A stretch of 50,707 bases of DNA from Actinomycetota bacterium (GCA_005888325.1 VAWU01000028.1:1-50707); one strand, 5' to 3'; positions 24,395 to 32,370 are shown, numbered from the stretch's first letter. Numbers and translations: made by a program. The notes: generated by a model not told the origin, from the letters alone.

Positions 24395-25141
24395 ATGAGC
24401 GACACTGCTCAGGGCGCCGGGTGGTGGCAGGCGTCTGACGGCAAGTGGTACCCGCCGGAGGCTCACCCGGCGGCGAGGGCGGCGCCGACGATCCCCGCGG
24501 CCCCGGTTCCAGGGGCGTTCGCGCCGGCCGCGTCGCGGCAAGGGATGTCGGGCTGCGCGAAGGCCCTCATCATCGGCGGCATCGTCGCGGCCGTCGGGGT
24601 GGTGGGTGTGATCGTCCTGCTCGTGGTCGTCGTCCGCAAGGGCGTCGACGAGGTCAGCAAGAACGTCGTTGGCGTCGCGGGCCGACCCGCCTCGTTGCCC
24701 AGGGGCGAGAACGGCTATCGGGGCATGCTCACGCGCGATCAGTTGGCCGGCGAGAGCGGCACCGTGCGCTTGGCCGGGTACACGACCACGGCAACCGGCT
24801 GGGCCCGCGCGACGACCGCCGACGGGCTGGCCGTGATCTGCGGCGACGTCACCGTGCGCAGCCCGCTGAAGCAGGGTGAGACCAACGACGTCCGCGACGT
24901 CCTCACCGTCGTGGGTGCCGAGAACTGGACGCTGCTGACGCCCGGTGGCACCGAAGAGGCCGTGTCGAGCGCGGCGTCGGACTTCGACGCGCTCGCGAAC
25001 TTCCTCTCGCGCGGCCAGCTCGGAGGGACGGCGAAGGGCAAGGTCTGCTTCGCCGACGCAGGCGAGAAGGGCCGCCACGTCGTGACCTGGCAACCCCGAC
25101 TCTTCAATGCCGCGCGCGGGGTCTGGCTGGTCCGGATCTAG
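24395..25141 (+). CDS. Membrane-anchored protein with N-terminal WWQASDGKWYPPE motif
   Basis: A 248-residue protein. Residues about 9-22 read 'GWWQASDGKWYPPE', a short aromatic motif comparable to DUF2510 that opens many actinobacterial membrane proteins. A Pro/Ala linker follows, then one membrane span at about residues 58-80 ('ALIIGGIVAAVGVVGVIVLLVVVV'). The remaining 165 residues are outside and unknown: 'RGMLTRDQLAGESGTVRLAGYTTTATGWARA', two cysteines ('AVICGD', 'KVCFADAG') and a C-terminal 'HVVTWQPRLFNAARGVWLVRI'. The outer domain might be a small beta-sandwich with a disulfide. No enzymatic motif is seen. Confidence 0.7.
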   Translation: MSDTAQGAGWWQASDGKWYPPEAHPAARAAPTIPAAPVPGAFAPAASRQGMSGCAKALIIGGIVAAVGVVGVIVLLVVVVRKGVDEVSKNVVGVAGRPASLPRGENGYRGMLTRDQLAGESGTVRLAGYTTTATGWARATTADGLAVICGDVTVRSPLKQGETNDVRDVLTVVGAENWTLLTPGGTEEAVSSAASDFDALANFLSRGQLGGTAKGKVCFADAGEKGRHVVTWQPRLFNAARGVWLVRI

Positions 25142-25160
25142 CGCCTTTCGTGGTGATGAC

Positions 25161-25187
25161 TTCACGCACCGTGTATTTGTGTGTGAA
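25161..25187. promoter_or_regulatory. Nine-base dyad upstream of the Flp pilin gene
   Basis: TTCACGCAC (25161-25169) pairs with GTGTGTGAA (25179-25187) through one G-U pair, with a 9-base loop. The flanking sequence is clearly more A/T-rich than the surroundings. It could end transcription of the upstream gene or be an operator or leader element for flp. No T-tract follows. Confidence 0.4.
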
Positions 25188-25311
25188 ATTTGTCAGGAAA
25201 TGAGCCGAGCGCACTATGGAGAATCGCGCCGCCATTCTCGATGCTTGCCGGTGACAAATCGGGGCGCGGAGTCGCGGCGGCAGTCCGTGGTTTTCGGGGG
25301 GAAGGCGAGGC

Positions 25312-25497
25312 GTGGCGTTGCTCGTGCAGCAGGTGCAGTTGAGGCTCGTGTCGAGCGAGCGGGGAGCCAGCCTCGTCGAATATGCGTTGCTGCTCGCCCT
25401 CATCGGACTCGTGTGTGTGGGCGCCCTCCAGCTCCTCGGCCACGATGTCTCGACCGGGCTCAGCGGTGTCGGAAGCTCGCTCGGCGCCGGCAGCTAG
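25312..25497 (+). CDS. Flp/Fap-type type IVb pilin
   Basis: A 61-residue protein beginning at GTG 25312. 'SSERGASLVEYALLLALIGLVCVGALQLLG' is the class III prepilin signature: cleavage after the Gly of 'RG', Glu five residues later and a Tyr beside it, followed by the hydrophobic core. The short Ser/Gly-rich tail is also typical of Flp pilins. Flp subunits assemble into Tad pili for adhesion, but no tad genes (tadA, tadB, cpaB, prepilin peptidase) occur in this window, so the assembly machinery must be elsewhere. The gene is isolated between an A/T-rich leader and two hairpins. Confidence 0.88.
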   Translation: MALLVQQVQLRLVSSERGASLVEYALLLALIGLVCVGALQLLGHDVSTGLSGVGSSLGAGS

Positions 25498-25531
25498 GAC
25501 CTCGCCGCGCAGTGGGGATCCTTGGTGGAAG

Positions 25532-25594
25532 CCGGCGGGGTCGGGGCCCCGCCGGACGCGGCGGGCGTGGTGCGAAGCACCCGGGTGCCCGCCG
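25532..25594 (+). terminator. Two consecutive GC hairpins after the Flp pilin gene
   Basis: CCGGCGGGG (25532-25540) and CCCCGCCGG (25547-25555) form a perfect 9-base stem with a 6-base loop. Next, CGGCGGGC (25559-25566) pairs with GCCCGCCG (25587-25594) and encloses GGTGC-GAA-GCACC (25569-25581). No T-tract follows, as is common in high-GC Actinobacteria. Likely the 3' end of the flp transcript. Confidence 0.5.
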
Positions 25595-25606
25595 CCAATG
25601 TGACAG

Positions 25607-25612
25607 TACTGT
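25607..25612 (+). promoter_or_regulatory. -10 TACTGT, 60-aa protein
   Basis: TACTGT six bases before ATG 25619, inside the 10-base palindrome ACAGTACTGT (25604-25613). Confidence 0.55.
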
Positions 25613-25618
25613 GACGGG

Positions 25619-25801
25619 ATGGCGGGTTGGGGCGACGACCCGACGCTCGACGAGTTGCGCAAGCTCATCGCGGACGACGGGGAGACACGTGAGCACGACA
25701 CCGTCACGATCGAGAAGGCCGGGGAGCGTCGCGAGCTGCGATCGGACCACATCGCCTTCCACCGGTTCGTCGAGGGCCTCAAGGAGGACTACCGGCTGTA
25801 A
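25619..25801 (+). CDS. Small acidic protein of unknown function (60 aa)
   Basis: Reads 'GWGDDPTLDELRKLIADDGETREHDTV' and ends 'AFHRFVEGLKEDYRL'. It is highly charged, helical in appearance and has no cysteine or membrane span. ATG 25619 has TACTGT six bases upstream, so a leaderless transcript is likely. It precedes the sigma-factor gene by 33 bases, yet that gene has its own TACTGT hexamer. I recognise no family; a small regulatory or binding partner is possible but unproven. Confidence 0.55.
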   Translation: MAGWGDDPTLDELRKLIADDGETREHDTVTIEKAGERRELRSDHIAFHRFVEGLKEDYRL

Positions 25802-25821
25802 CGGCCGGCCGGTGCCGCCGA

Positions 25822-25827
25822 TACTGT
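25822..25827 (+). promoter_or_regulatory. -10 TACTGT, sigR
   Basis: TACTGT seven bases before GTG 25835, the same hexamer as the preceding small gene. Confidence 0.6.
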
Positions 25828-25834
25828 TGGTCCC

Positions 25835-26419
25835 GTGGCCGACCAGGCGAGGTTCGCAGAGCAGGCGATGGAGTACATGCCCTCGCTCTACACGGCCGCG
25901 CTGCGGATGACGCGCAACCCCGTCGACGCCGAGGACCTGGTGCAGGAGACGTACCTCAAGGCCTACCGCGGCTTCGGGGGCTTCCGCGAGGGCACCAACC
26001 TGAAGGCGTGGCTCTACAAGATCCTCACCAACACGTTCATCAACACCTACCGGGCGAAGAAGCGCCGTCCGAGCGAGAGCGACCTCGAGGACGTGGAGGA
26101 GCTCTACCTCTACCACCGGCTGGGTGGGCTGGAGGCGGTGGCTGCGGGGCGGAGCGCCGAGGACCAGGTGCTCGAGCACGTCACCGACGCCGAGGTGAAG
26201 GAGGCGCTCGAGTCGCTCCCGGAGCAGTTCCGCATCGCCGTCCTCCTCGGCGACGTGGAGGGCTTCTCCTACAAGGAGATCGCGGAGATCCTCGACATTC
26301 CCATCGGCACGGTCATGAGTCGACTCCATCGCGGAAGAAAAGCGCTGCAGAAGCGGTTGTATGACTTCGGTCACGACCGGGGCCTCGTCGGAGAACGTCA
26401 ACCAACTGCGAATGGGTGA
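25835..26419 (+). CDS. sigR: SigR/SigH-type ECF RNA polymerase sigma factor (redox stress)
   Basis: A 194-residue sigma-70 family protein with region 2 ('[53 protein letters not shown]') and region 4 ('[52 protein letters not shown]'). The wording of both regions is that of the SigR/SigH (ECF12) group, which responds to thiol oxidation in Actinobacteria. The next gene encodes a zinc anti-sigma factor of the RsrA type, 12 bases downstream, completing the pair. GTG 25835 follows TACTGT by seven bases. Targets in related bacteria include thioredoxin, mycothiol and Clp genes; a candidate GGAAT-GTT promoter lies at 26720. Confidence 0.92.
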   Translation: MADQARFAEQAMEYMPSLYTAALRMTRNPVDAEDLVQETYLKAYRGFGGFREGTNLKAWLYKILTNTFINTYRAKKRRPSESDLEDVEELYLYHRLGGLEAVAAGRSAEDQVLEHVTDAEVKEALESLPEQFRIAVLLGDVEGFSYKEIAEILDIPIGTVMSRLHRGRKALQKRLYDFGHDRGLVGERQPTANG

Positions 26420-26431
26420 GCATCAGCGTGG

Positions 26432-26695
26432 GTGAGCACCATGGGTGAACGGCCGGACATGTGTGGCGACGCTGTCCACCAGCTGTACCTCTACCTCGAC
26501 GGTGAGCTGACCCCGGAGAAGCGAGAGCTGATCCAGCACCACCTCGACGGGTGCCCGCCATGCTTCGAGGCGTACGACTTCGAGGCCGAGCTGCGAATGG
26601 TGATCGCCCACAAGTGCCGTGAGCAGGTGCCCGAGCAGCTGCGAGCGCGGGTGGCCCGCGCCCTCGGCCTCGAGGGCTCCGAGCCCCAGCTGTAG
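26432..26695 (+). CDS. rsrA: RsrA-type zinc anti-sigma factor
   Basis: An 87-residue protein with the ZAS signature: C11, H37, C41 and C44 ('HHLDGCPPC'), plus C62. In the RsrA family the CxxC pair and the histidine hold zinc, and oxidation to a disulfide releases the cognate sigma factor. 'YLDGELTPEKRELIQHHLDGC' is the core of the anti-sigma helix bundle. GTG 26432 gives cysteine numbering like that of Streptomyces RsrA; ATG 26441 is an alternative start. It lies 12 bases after the sigR gene and is probably co-transcribed, giving a feedback loop if SigR also activates its own operon. Confidence 0.9.
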   Translation: MSTMGERPDMCGDAVHQLYLYLDGELTPEKRELIQHHLDGCPPCFEAYDFEAELRMVIAHKCREQVPEQLRARVARALGLEGSEPQL

Positions 26696-26719
26696 GGCTC
26701 CTTTGAAGGCGCTCCGCCA

Positions 26720-26746
26720 GGAATACCCGACCCGACCCGCGCGGTT
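26720..26746 (+). promoter_or_regulatory. Candidate SigR-type promoter before the small cysteine protein
   Basis: GGAAT at 26720-26724 and GTT at 26744-26746 are separated by 19 bases. The published SigR/SigH consensus is GGAAT/GGAA with GTT about 18 bases apart. The GTT lies nine bases before the ATG of the small protein at 26756. Only the sequence match supports this. Confidence 0.4.
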
Positions 26747-26755
26747 GGTGAGGGC

Positions 26756-26944
26756 ATGTCGGAACGCGCTGTCGGAGGACGCCCGATCTCGGGCAACGAT
26801 CGCCCGTCCCGGTCATTCAAGGCCGGACGTGTGTGTCGCGAGAGGGGCTGTGAGACCGTCCTGTCCATCTACAACAACGGGTCCTTCTGCTCGCAGCACG
26901 AGCCGATGACCGTCCCTCGGACCCGCGGCCGGAAGATCGCGTAG
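26756..26944 (+). CDS. Small putative zinc-binding protein (62 aa)
   Basis: The core reads 'GRVCRERGCETVLSIYNNGSFCSQHE'. Cys at the start of the block, Cys five residues on, a third Cys after 'YNNGSF' and a His three residues later make a compact C-x4-C-x11-C-x2-H site, likely for zinc. A basic N-terminus and an Arg/Lys-rich tail ('PRTRGRKIA') could bind nucleic acid. I recognise the 'C..GC.T.LS.YN.G..C..H' pattern as recurrent in small actinobacterial proteins but know no function. It follows rsrA and has a candidate SigR promoter directly upstream. Confidence 0.6.
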   Translation: MSERAVGGRPISGNDRPSRSFKAGRVCRERGCETVLSIYNNGSFCSQHEPMTVPRTRGRKIA

Positions 26945-26979
26945 CACCCCGCGGCTGGGGCGCGCGGGAACGCCACGGT

Positions 26980-26985
26980 TACCAT
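26980..26985 (+). promoter_or_regulatory. -10 TACCAT, 45-aa membrane protein
   Basis: TACCAT seven bases before ATG 26993; a main reason to accept this small gene. Confidence 0.55.
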
Positions 26986-26992
26986 CGACCTC

Positions 26993-27130
26993 ATGGATCT
27001 CCTGGCCGCCGCCAAGCCGTGGACGTTCTGGCTCGCGCCGCTGCTCGTGCTCGTGACCGTCCTCGCCCTGCTGGCGGTGATGATCGGTTACGTGGTCAAG
27101 GTGGTAGCCGCCCGCTACCCGCGCGGGTGA
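26993..27130 (+). CDS. Single-span small membrane protein (45 aa)
   Basis: ATG 26993 is preceded seven bases upstream by TACCAT. The product reads MDLLAAAKPWTFWLAP, then a hydrophobic stretch to 'VMIGYVVKVVAARYPRG'. One transmembrane helix (about residues 12-36) is followed by a short basic tail, so the C-terminus should lie in the cytoplasm. It ends 7 bases before the zincin gene and may be co-transcribed with it. No family is recognised; it is too short for most gene callers. Confidence 0.6.
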   Translation: MDLLAAAKPWTFWLAPLLVLVTVLALLAVMIGYVVKVVAARYPRG

Positions 27131-27137
27131 GCCGCCT

Positions 27138-28208
27138 GTGACCGACCCCGTCTCCTGGGACCTGGCCGAACGGGTCGCCATCCGGGTCGCCGGGCGCGAG
27201 CCCTTCGCCGAGTCGTACCACTACGCCTCGCTCCAGCCGGATTTCGATGAGTTCACCGCGGAGGCCGAAGAGCTGGTGGCGGCCGAGACGGGCCTGCGCT
27301 CGCTCTCGGGCCCTGCCCGCGCCCGCGTCACCGACCGCGCAGGCTGGGTCCGCGCCAACGTCGCGTCGTTCCGCCGGCTGCTGCGACCCCTCACCGATCG
27401 GTTGGGCGCGCGGCTCAGCACCGGCCCGGTCGGCAACGTGGGCCGTGCGGTCGCGGGTGCCGAGGTGGGCACGCTGCTCGGCTGGATGTCGACGCGCGTG
27501 CTCGGCCAGTACGACCTGCTCATCGCGGAGGACGACGACCCCGACGAGCAGGACATCGTCTACTACGTGGGCCCCAACGTGTTGAGCCTCGAGAAGCGCT
27601 ACGGCTTCCCGCCGCGCGAGTTCCGTCTCTGGCTCGCGCTGCACGAGGTGACCCATCGCGCCCAGTTCACGGGCGTGCCCTGGATGCGCGAGCACTTCCT
27701 CTCGCTCGTCGACGAGAGCCTGGGCGCGGTCGACGCCGACCCCCGTCGCATCCTCGATGCCATCCGCCGCGCGGCCGAGCAGGTGCGCGCCGGGCGCAAC
27801 CCCCTCGACGACGGGGGGCTGGTGACGCTGCTGGCGAGTCCCGAGCAGCACGCCGTCCTGCAACGGCTGCAGGGACTGATGAGCCTGCTCGAGGGCCACG
27901 GCGACGTCACCATGGATCGCGCCGGTCGGGCCTACGTGCCGAGCGCGGACCGCTTCGCCCGGGTGCTGCGTCAGCGGCGTCAGGCGTCGGGGCTCACGAA
28001 GGTGGTCCAGAAGCTGACGGGCATCGAGGCCAAGCTGCTCCAGTACGAGCAGGGGGAGCGGTTCATCGAGGCCGTCGAGCGCGAAGGCGGGCCCGAGTTG
28101 CTCGAGACCGTGTGGTGGGGGAGCGAGTGGTTGCCGACGCTCCCCGAGATCCGCGCGCCCGAGCTGTGGCTCGAGCGAGTCCGGGCACCCGAGGCGGCGC
28201 ACAACTAG
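27138..28208 (+). CDS. Zinc-dependent metalloprotease-like protein, DUF2342 (F420-associated zincin family)
   Basis: A 356-residue protein from GTG 27138. The zinc motif HEVTH occupies residues 169-173 inside 'LALHEVTHRAQFTGVPWMREHF'. The N-terminal 'DPVSWDLAERVAIRVAGREPF' and the C-terminal 'RQRRQASGLTKVVQKLTGIEAKLLQYEQGERFI' are the conserved blocks of DUF2342. Members are annotated as F420-biosynthesis-associated or as predicted zincin hydrolases; no substrate is known. In many Actinobacteria it precedes tilS and hpt, as here with one gene inserted. It is seven bases downstream of the small membrane protein. Confidence 0.87.
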   Translation: MTDPVSWDLAERVAIRVAGREPFAESYHYASLQPDFDEFTAEAEELVAAETGLRSLSGPARARVTDRAGWVRANVASFRRLLRPLTDRLGARLSTGPVGNVGRAVAGAEVGTLLGWMSTRVLGQYDLLIAEDDDPDEQDIVYYVGPNVLSLEKRYGFPPREFRLWLALHEVTHRAQFTGVPWMREHFLSLVDESLGAVDADPRRILDAIRRAAEQVRAGRNPLDDGGLVTLLASPEQHAVLQRLQGLMSLLEGHGDVTMDRAGRAYVPSADRFARVLRQRRQASGLTKVVQKLTGIEAKLLQYEQGERFIEAVEREGGPELLETVWWGSEWLPTLPEIRAPELWLERVRAPEAAHN

Positions 28209-28223
28209 CCTGACCGGGCGGCC

Positions 28224-28967
28224 ATGGCCACCGTCCTCGCAGTCGACGACGAACCCGACATCCTCGAGATCGTCAAGGTCAACCTCGAGCTGGACGGACA
28301 CGAGGTCCTACTCGCCCGCAGCGGGGCCGAGGCGCTCGAGCTGGTGCGGCGGAAGGTCCCCGACGTGGTGGTCCTCGACATCATGATGCCGGGCATCGAC
28401 GGCTGGGACGTGCTCGCCCGCCTCAAGAGCGACCCGGATCTCGAGGTTGCGAGCGTGCCCGTGGTGATGCTCACCGCACGGACCACCGACGACGACCGCG
28501 TGCGAGGTGGCATCGAGGGCGCCATCTGCTACCTCACGAAACCCTTCCTGCCCGATGAGCTGTGCGCCGAGGTCAACCGCGCGCTCGAGGGTGAGCCCGA
28601 GCCCGTGCGCCGCAAGCACGTGCAGCAGGAGTCGCTGGCCGAGCTGGCGCGCATGGAGAAGGGCGCGTCGGCGGGGCGAGACGGTGAGGTGCACCCCCAC
28701 CTCACCCGACTGGAGCGGGCTCCGGAGCCGCAGTCCGAGCCGCCCCACATGCGAGCCGTGCGCGAGCGCATCGGCACCCTGTCGCCCAAGCAGCGCGAGC
28801 TGCTCGACGTGCTGCACGCCACCGCGTCGGTCAGCCAGGCCGCATCCGACCTGCAGGTCAGCCGGTCGAACGTGTACGCCAGCCTGCGCCGCATCAGCCG
28901 CAAGCTGGGCACGCGCTCCGTCCGCGAGCTGCTCGCCCTGGTCCGCGAAGGTGACCTCCTCGGCTGA
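28224..28967 (+). CDS. Response regulator: REC domain plus LuxR-like HTH
   Basis: A 247-residue protein. The receiver has the full set of phosphorylation residues: D8-D9, D52 in 'VVLDIMMPGIDGW', T84 in 'MLTART' and K106 in 'LTKPF'. After a charged linker of about 60 residues, the C-terminal 'LSPKQRELLDVLHATASVSQAASDLQVSRSNVYASLRRISRKLGTRSVRELLALV' resembles the GerE/LuxR helix-turn-helix. No histidine kinase gene lies nearby. Its end overlaps the tilS start by 17 bases, so the two are likely one transcript. TAGCCT lies 12 bases before the ATG, slightly far for a leaderless start. Confidence 0.85.
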   Translation: MATVLAVDDEPDILEIVKVNLELDGHEVLLARSGAEALELVRRKVPDVVVLDIMMPGIDGWDVLARLKSDPDLEVASVPVVMLTARTTDDDRVRGGIEGAICYLTKPFLPDELCAEVNRALEGEPEPVRRKHVQQESLAELARMEKGASAGRDGEVHPHLTRLERAPEPQSEPPHMRAVRERIGTLSPKQRELLDVLHATASVSQAASDLQVSRSNVYASLRRISRKLGTRSVRELLALVREGDLLG

Positions 28968-29853
28968 GCTGCGGGTCGACCTGCTCACCCGCTCCAACTT
29001 CCCGGCGGCGGGCACCGACGTGACGTGCGCGGTCTCGGGCGGGGCCGACTCGCTGGCACTGCTCGTCCTGGCGGTGGCTGCCGGCTGTCGGGTGACGGCC
29101 GCCCACGTGGACCACGGCCTGCGCGCCGGCTCCGCGGCCGAGGCCGACGTGGTGGCGACGGCCGCGGCGCGACTGGGTGCCGGGTTCCGCCCGCTGCGGG
29201 CCGAGGTGGCGCCGGGGCCGAACCTCGAGGCGCGGGCGCGACGGGCGCGGTACCGCGTGTTGCCGCCCGACGTCCTCACCGGTCACACCGCCGACGACCA
29301 GGCCGAGACCGTGCTCGTCAACCTCTGCTGGGGCGCGGGCCTCGACGGCCTGGCCGGGATGGGCCCCGAGGGTCATCCCCTGCTGGGCCTGCGCCGGAGC
29401 GAGACGGTCGCCCTGTGCGCGGCCGAGGGCCTCACGCCGGTCGCCGACCCGAGCAACGCGGACCCCGCGTTCCGTCGCAACCGGGTGCGCCACGAGGCGC
29501 TGCCCCTGCTCTCGGAGATCGCCCGGCGCGACGTCGCCGGCGTCGTCGCCCGCCAGGCCGCGCTGCTCCGGGCCGACGCCGACCTGCTCGACGCCCTGGC
29601 CGCCCCCATCGACCCCACCGACGCGGGCGCGCTGGCGGCTGCGCCCGTCGCGCTGGCGCGGCGCGCGGTTCGGCGATGGCTCGCCACCTCGGCGGAGCGC
29701 GGTGGCCACCCGCCGGATGCGGCAGCGGTCGAGCGCGTGCTCGCGGTCGCGCGGGGGGAGGTGCGGGCGACCGAGGTGACCGGGATCGGGCGCGTCTCCC
29801 GGTCGCGTGGGCGGCTCGCGTTCGATGCCAGCTACCGTCAGGCGGATGGCTGA
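28951..29853 (+). CDS. tilS: tRNA(Ile)-lysidine synthetase
   Basis: A 300-residue protein from GTG 28951, which overlaps the response regulator gene by 17 bases. The PP-loop SGGADS is at residues 29-34, followed by '[19 protein letters not shown]' and '[30 protein letters not shown]', the characteristic TilS blocks; '[22 protein letters not shown]' completes the core. The enzyme adds lysine to C34 of tRNA(Ile2) using ATP so that AUA is read correctly. It is a short form that lacks the C-terminal TilS_C domains of the E. coli protein, as is usual in Actinobacteria. Confidence 0.93.
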   Translation: MTSSAELRVDLLTRSNFPAAGTDVTCAVSGGADSLALLVLAVAAGCRVTAAHVDHGLRAGSAAEADVVATAAARLGAGFRPLRAEVAPGPNLEARARRARYRVLPPDVLTGHTADDQAETVLVNLCWGAGLDGLAGMGPEGHPLLGLRRSETVALCAAEGLTPVADPSNADPAFRRNRVRHEALPLLSEIARRDVAGVVARQAALLRADADLLDALAAPIDPTDAGALAAAPVALARRAVRRWLATSAERGGHPPDAAAVERVLAVARGEVRATEVTGIGRVSRSRGRLAFDASYRQADG

Positions 29854-29892
29854 ATCGCCCGTCCGGCCCGGACCCGGAGAACTACCTCGAGC

Positions 29893-30444
29893 ATGAAGAG
29901 CGACGATCCCAACGTCGGCCCGGTGGTCGTCACCGCCGAGCAGCTCGAGGAGCGCATCGCCGCCCTCGGCAAGGAGATCACCGGGGACTACCAGGGACGC
30001 GCACCCCTCCTCGTCGGAGTCCTCAAGGGCGCGTTCATGTTCATGAGCGACCTCGCCCGCGCGGTGGCGCTGCCCGTGGAGTTCGACTTCATGGCGGTGT
30101 CCTCGTACGGGAGCGCCACCAAGACGAGCGGCGTCGTCCGCATCGTGAAGGACCTCGACATCGACCTGAGCGGGCGCCACGTGATCCTCGTGGAGGACAT
30201 CGTCGACAGCGGGCTCACGCTCTCCTACGTCCGCAAGAACCTGCTCGCCCGGGGGCCCGCGTCGCTCGAGGTGTGCGCGCTGCTCGTGCGCGAAGGGCTC
30301 CAGAAGCGCGACCCGCAGCTGCGCTACGTCGGGTTCCGCATCCCCCCCGACTTCGTGATCGGCTACGGGCTCGACATCGGCGAGCGGTACCGGAACCTGC
30401 CCTTCGTGTGCGTGTACGCAGGTCCCGATCCGTCGGTACCCTAA
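29893..30444 (+). CDS. hpt: Hypoxanthine (guanine) phosphoribosyltransferase
   Basis: A 183-residue purine-salvage enzyme. The PRPP-binding motif '[14 protein letters not shown]' covers residues about 97-110 (EDIVDSGLT 101-109); '[20 protein letters not shown]' and '[19 protein letters not shown]' are the other family blocks. It joins PRPP to hypoxanthine or guanine to form IMP or GMP. It follows tilS by 39 bases and precedes ftsH by 8, the order common to most bacteria. Confidence 0.95.
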   Translation: MKSDDPNVGPVVVTAEQLEERIAALGKEITGDYQGRAPLLVGVLKGAFMFMSDLARAVALPVEFDFMAVSSYGSATKTSGVVRIVKDLDIDLSGRHVILVEDIVDSGLTLSYVRKNLLARGPASLEVCALLVREGLQKRDPQLRYVGFRIPPDFVIGYGLDIGERYRNLPFVCVYAGPDPSVP

Positions 30445-30452
30445 GGGCACCG

Positions 30453-32327
30453 ATGAAGAAGATCTTTCGGAGCGCGCCGTTCTGGATCGTGATGGTCCTG
30501 GTCACCATGCTCCTCGTGGCCGGCTCGCTCAAGGGCGGCAGCGAGCGGCAGGCTTTCACCCTCGACCGCTTCTACGCGCAGCTCTCCGCGGGCAAGGTGC
30601 GGACAGCCGAGATCCTCGACCGCGACCACGAGATCAAGGGCGAGCTCGCCAGCGGCACCAAGTACAAGGTCAGCTTCCCCGAGCGCTACGCGGAGAAGCT
30701 CACCGCCGACGTCATCGCGGCCGACAACGTCAGCGTCACCACCAACAAGCAGAGCGACCCCGTCTGGTGGGCGATCCTCCAGACGTTCCTGCCGTTCATC
30801 CTCCTCATCGGTGTCTTCCTCTTCGTGATGAACGCGATGCAGGGCGGCGGCAACCGAGTGATGCAGTTCGGCAAGGCCAAGGCCAAGGTCGTCAACAAAG
30901 ACCAACCGCAGCTCACCTTCGCCGACGTCGCCGGGGCAGACGAGGCGGTCGAGGAGTTGCAGGAGATCAAGGAGTTCCTCGAGGCCCCGGCGAAGTTCCA
31001 GGCCATGGGCGCCAAGATCCCGAAGGGGGTGCTGCTGTTCGGGCCCCCGGGCACGGGCAAGACGTTGCTGGCGCGCGCGGTCGCGGGTGAGGCGGGCGTG
31101 CCGTTCTTCTCGATCTCGGGCTCGGACTTCGTGGAGATGTTCGTCGGCGTGGGCGCCAGCCGAGTGCGCGACCTGTTCGAGCAGGCGAAGTCGAGCGCGC
31201 CCGCCATCATCTTCGTCGACGAGATCGACGCGGTCGGGCGCCATCGCGGCGCCGGGCTGGGCGGTGGCCACGACGAACGGGAGCAGACCCTCAACCAGTT
31301 GCTCGTGGAGATGGACGGCTTCGACACGCGCGCGGGCGTCATCCTCATCGCCGCGACCAACCGACCCGACATTCTCGACCCCGCGTTGCTGCGTCCGGGT
31401 CGCTTCGACCGCCAGATCGTCGTCGACCGCCCCGACCTCGAGGGCAGGCGCGCCATCCTCAACGTGCACGGCAAGGGCAAGCCGCTGGCCAAGGGCGTCG
31501 CGCTCGACGTGCTGGCCCGGCGCACTCCCGGCTTCACGGGCGCGGACCTGGCCAACCTCATGAACGAGGCCGCGCTCCTCACGGCGCGCCGCGGCTTCAG
31601 GGAGATCGGCATGCCGCAGCTCGAGGAGGCGATCGACCGCGTCATCGCCGGCCCCGAGAAGCGCACGCGCATCATCTCCGACAAGGAGAAGCGCGTGATC
31701 GCGTACCACGAGGGCGGGCACGCGCTCGTCGGCCACGCGTTGCCGAACGCCGACCCGATCCACAAGGTGTCGATCATCCCGAGGGGGCGCGCCCTGGGCT
31801 GGACCCTCGCCCTGCCCGAGCAGGACAAGTACCTCGTGACCCGCTCGGAGCTGCGGGATCAGCTCGCGATGCTGCTCGGCGGACGCACGGCCGAGGAGCT
31901 GATCTTCCAGGAGCCGACGACCGGTGCGCAGAACGACATCGAGAAGGCGACGCAGATCGCCCGCTCGATGGTCACCGAGTTCGGCATGAGCGACGCCATC
32001 GGGCCCCAGCAGCTCGGGCAGAAGAACGGCGAGGTCTTCCTCGGCCGCGACTTCGGGCACCAGGCCAACTACTCCGAAGAGGTGGCCGGCAACATCGACG
32101 CGGAGGTGCGCCGGCTCATCGACGAGGCGCACCAGGAGGCGGCCGACATCCTCGTCACCCATCGCGCCACGCTCGACAAGCTCGCCGACGCGCTCGTCGA
32201 GAAGGAGACCCTCGACACGGCCGAGGTCATGGCGATCCTGGCCGAGGTGTCGAAGCGCGCGCCTCGCACCGAGGGCGCAGAGAGTGGCAACGGGCGTCGT
32301 TGGGTGCGACCGCTGAACAAGCCGTAG
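30453..32327 (+). CDS. ftsH: ATP-dependent zinc metalloprotease FtsH
   Basis: A 624-residue membrane protease. Two spans, at about residues 8-26 and 105-128, flank a short outer domain. The AAA module has Walker A GPPGTGKT (197-204), Walker B '[11 protein letters not shown]' and the second region of homology '[27 protein letters not shown]'. The zinc site HEGGH is at 419-423. FtsH forms hexamers that extract and degrade membrane and soluble proteins. ATG 30453 has AAGGG five bases upstream. The frame is open for more than a kilobase further upstream, but that is only a shadow of tilS and hpt. The C-terminus ends in a short basic tail. Confidence 0.97.
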   Translation: MKKIFRSAPFWIVMVLVTMLLVAGSLKGGSERQAFTLDRFYAQLSAGKVRTAEILDRDHEIKGELASGTKYKVSFPERYAEKLTADVIAADNVSVTTNKQSDPVWWAILQTFLPFILLIGVFLFVMNAMQGGGNRVMQFGKAKAKVVNKDQPQLTFADVAGADEAVEELQEIKEFLEAPAKFQAMGAKIPKGVLLFGPPGTGKTLLARAVAGEAGVPFFSISGSDFVEMFVGVGASRVRDLFEQAKSSAPAIIFVDEIDAVGRHRGAGLGGGHDEREQTLNQLLVEMDGFDTRAGVILIAATNRPDILDPALLRPGRFDRQIVVDRPDLEGRRAILNVHGKGKPLAKGVALDVLARRTPGFTGADLANLMNEAALLTARRGFREIGMPQLEEAIDRVIAGPEKRTRIISDKEKRVIAYHEGGHALVGHALPNADPIHKVSIIPRGRALGWTLALPEQDKYLVTRSELRDQLAMLLGGRTAEELIFQEPTTGAQNDIEKATQIARSMVTEFGMSDAIGPQQLGQKNGEVFLGRDFGHQANYSEEVAGNIDAEVRRLIDEAHQEAADILVTHRATLDKLADALVEKETLDTAEVMAILAEVSKRAPRTEGAESGNGRRWVRPLNKP

Positions 32328-32357
32328 CCCGCCGGGCAAGTAACACACAGCTGCCGT

Positions 32358-32363
32358 TAGCCT
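32358..32363 (+). promoter_or_regulatory. -10 TAGCCT, folE
   Basis: TAGCCT seven bases before ATG 32371, 30 bases after the ftsH stop. Confidence 0.6.
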
Positions 32364-32370
32364 GACGCGG

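Noticed and set aside
25142-25311. c-di-GMP (GEMM) riboswitch in the flp leader
   Set aside because: The conserved GEMM blocks and tetraloop receptor are not present; only a simple dyad is seen.
29025-30452. Upstream extension of the ftsH frame through tilS and hpt
   Set aside because: The extension is Arg/Gly/Ala-rich and overlaps two certain genes; FtsH starts normally at ATG 30453 with a ribosome site.
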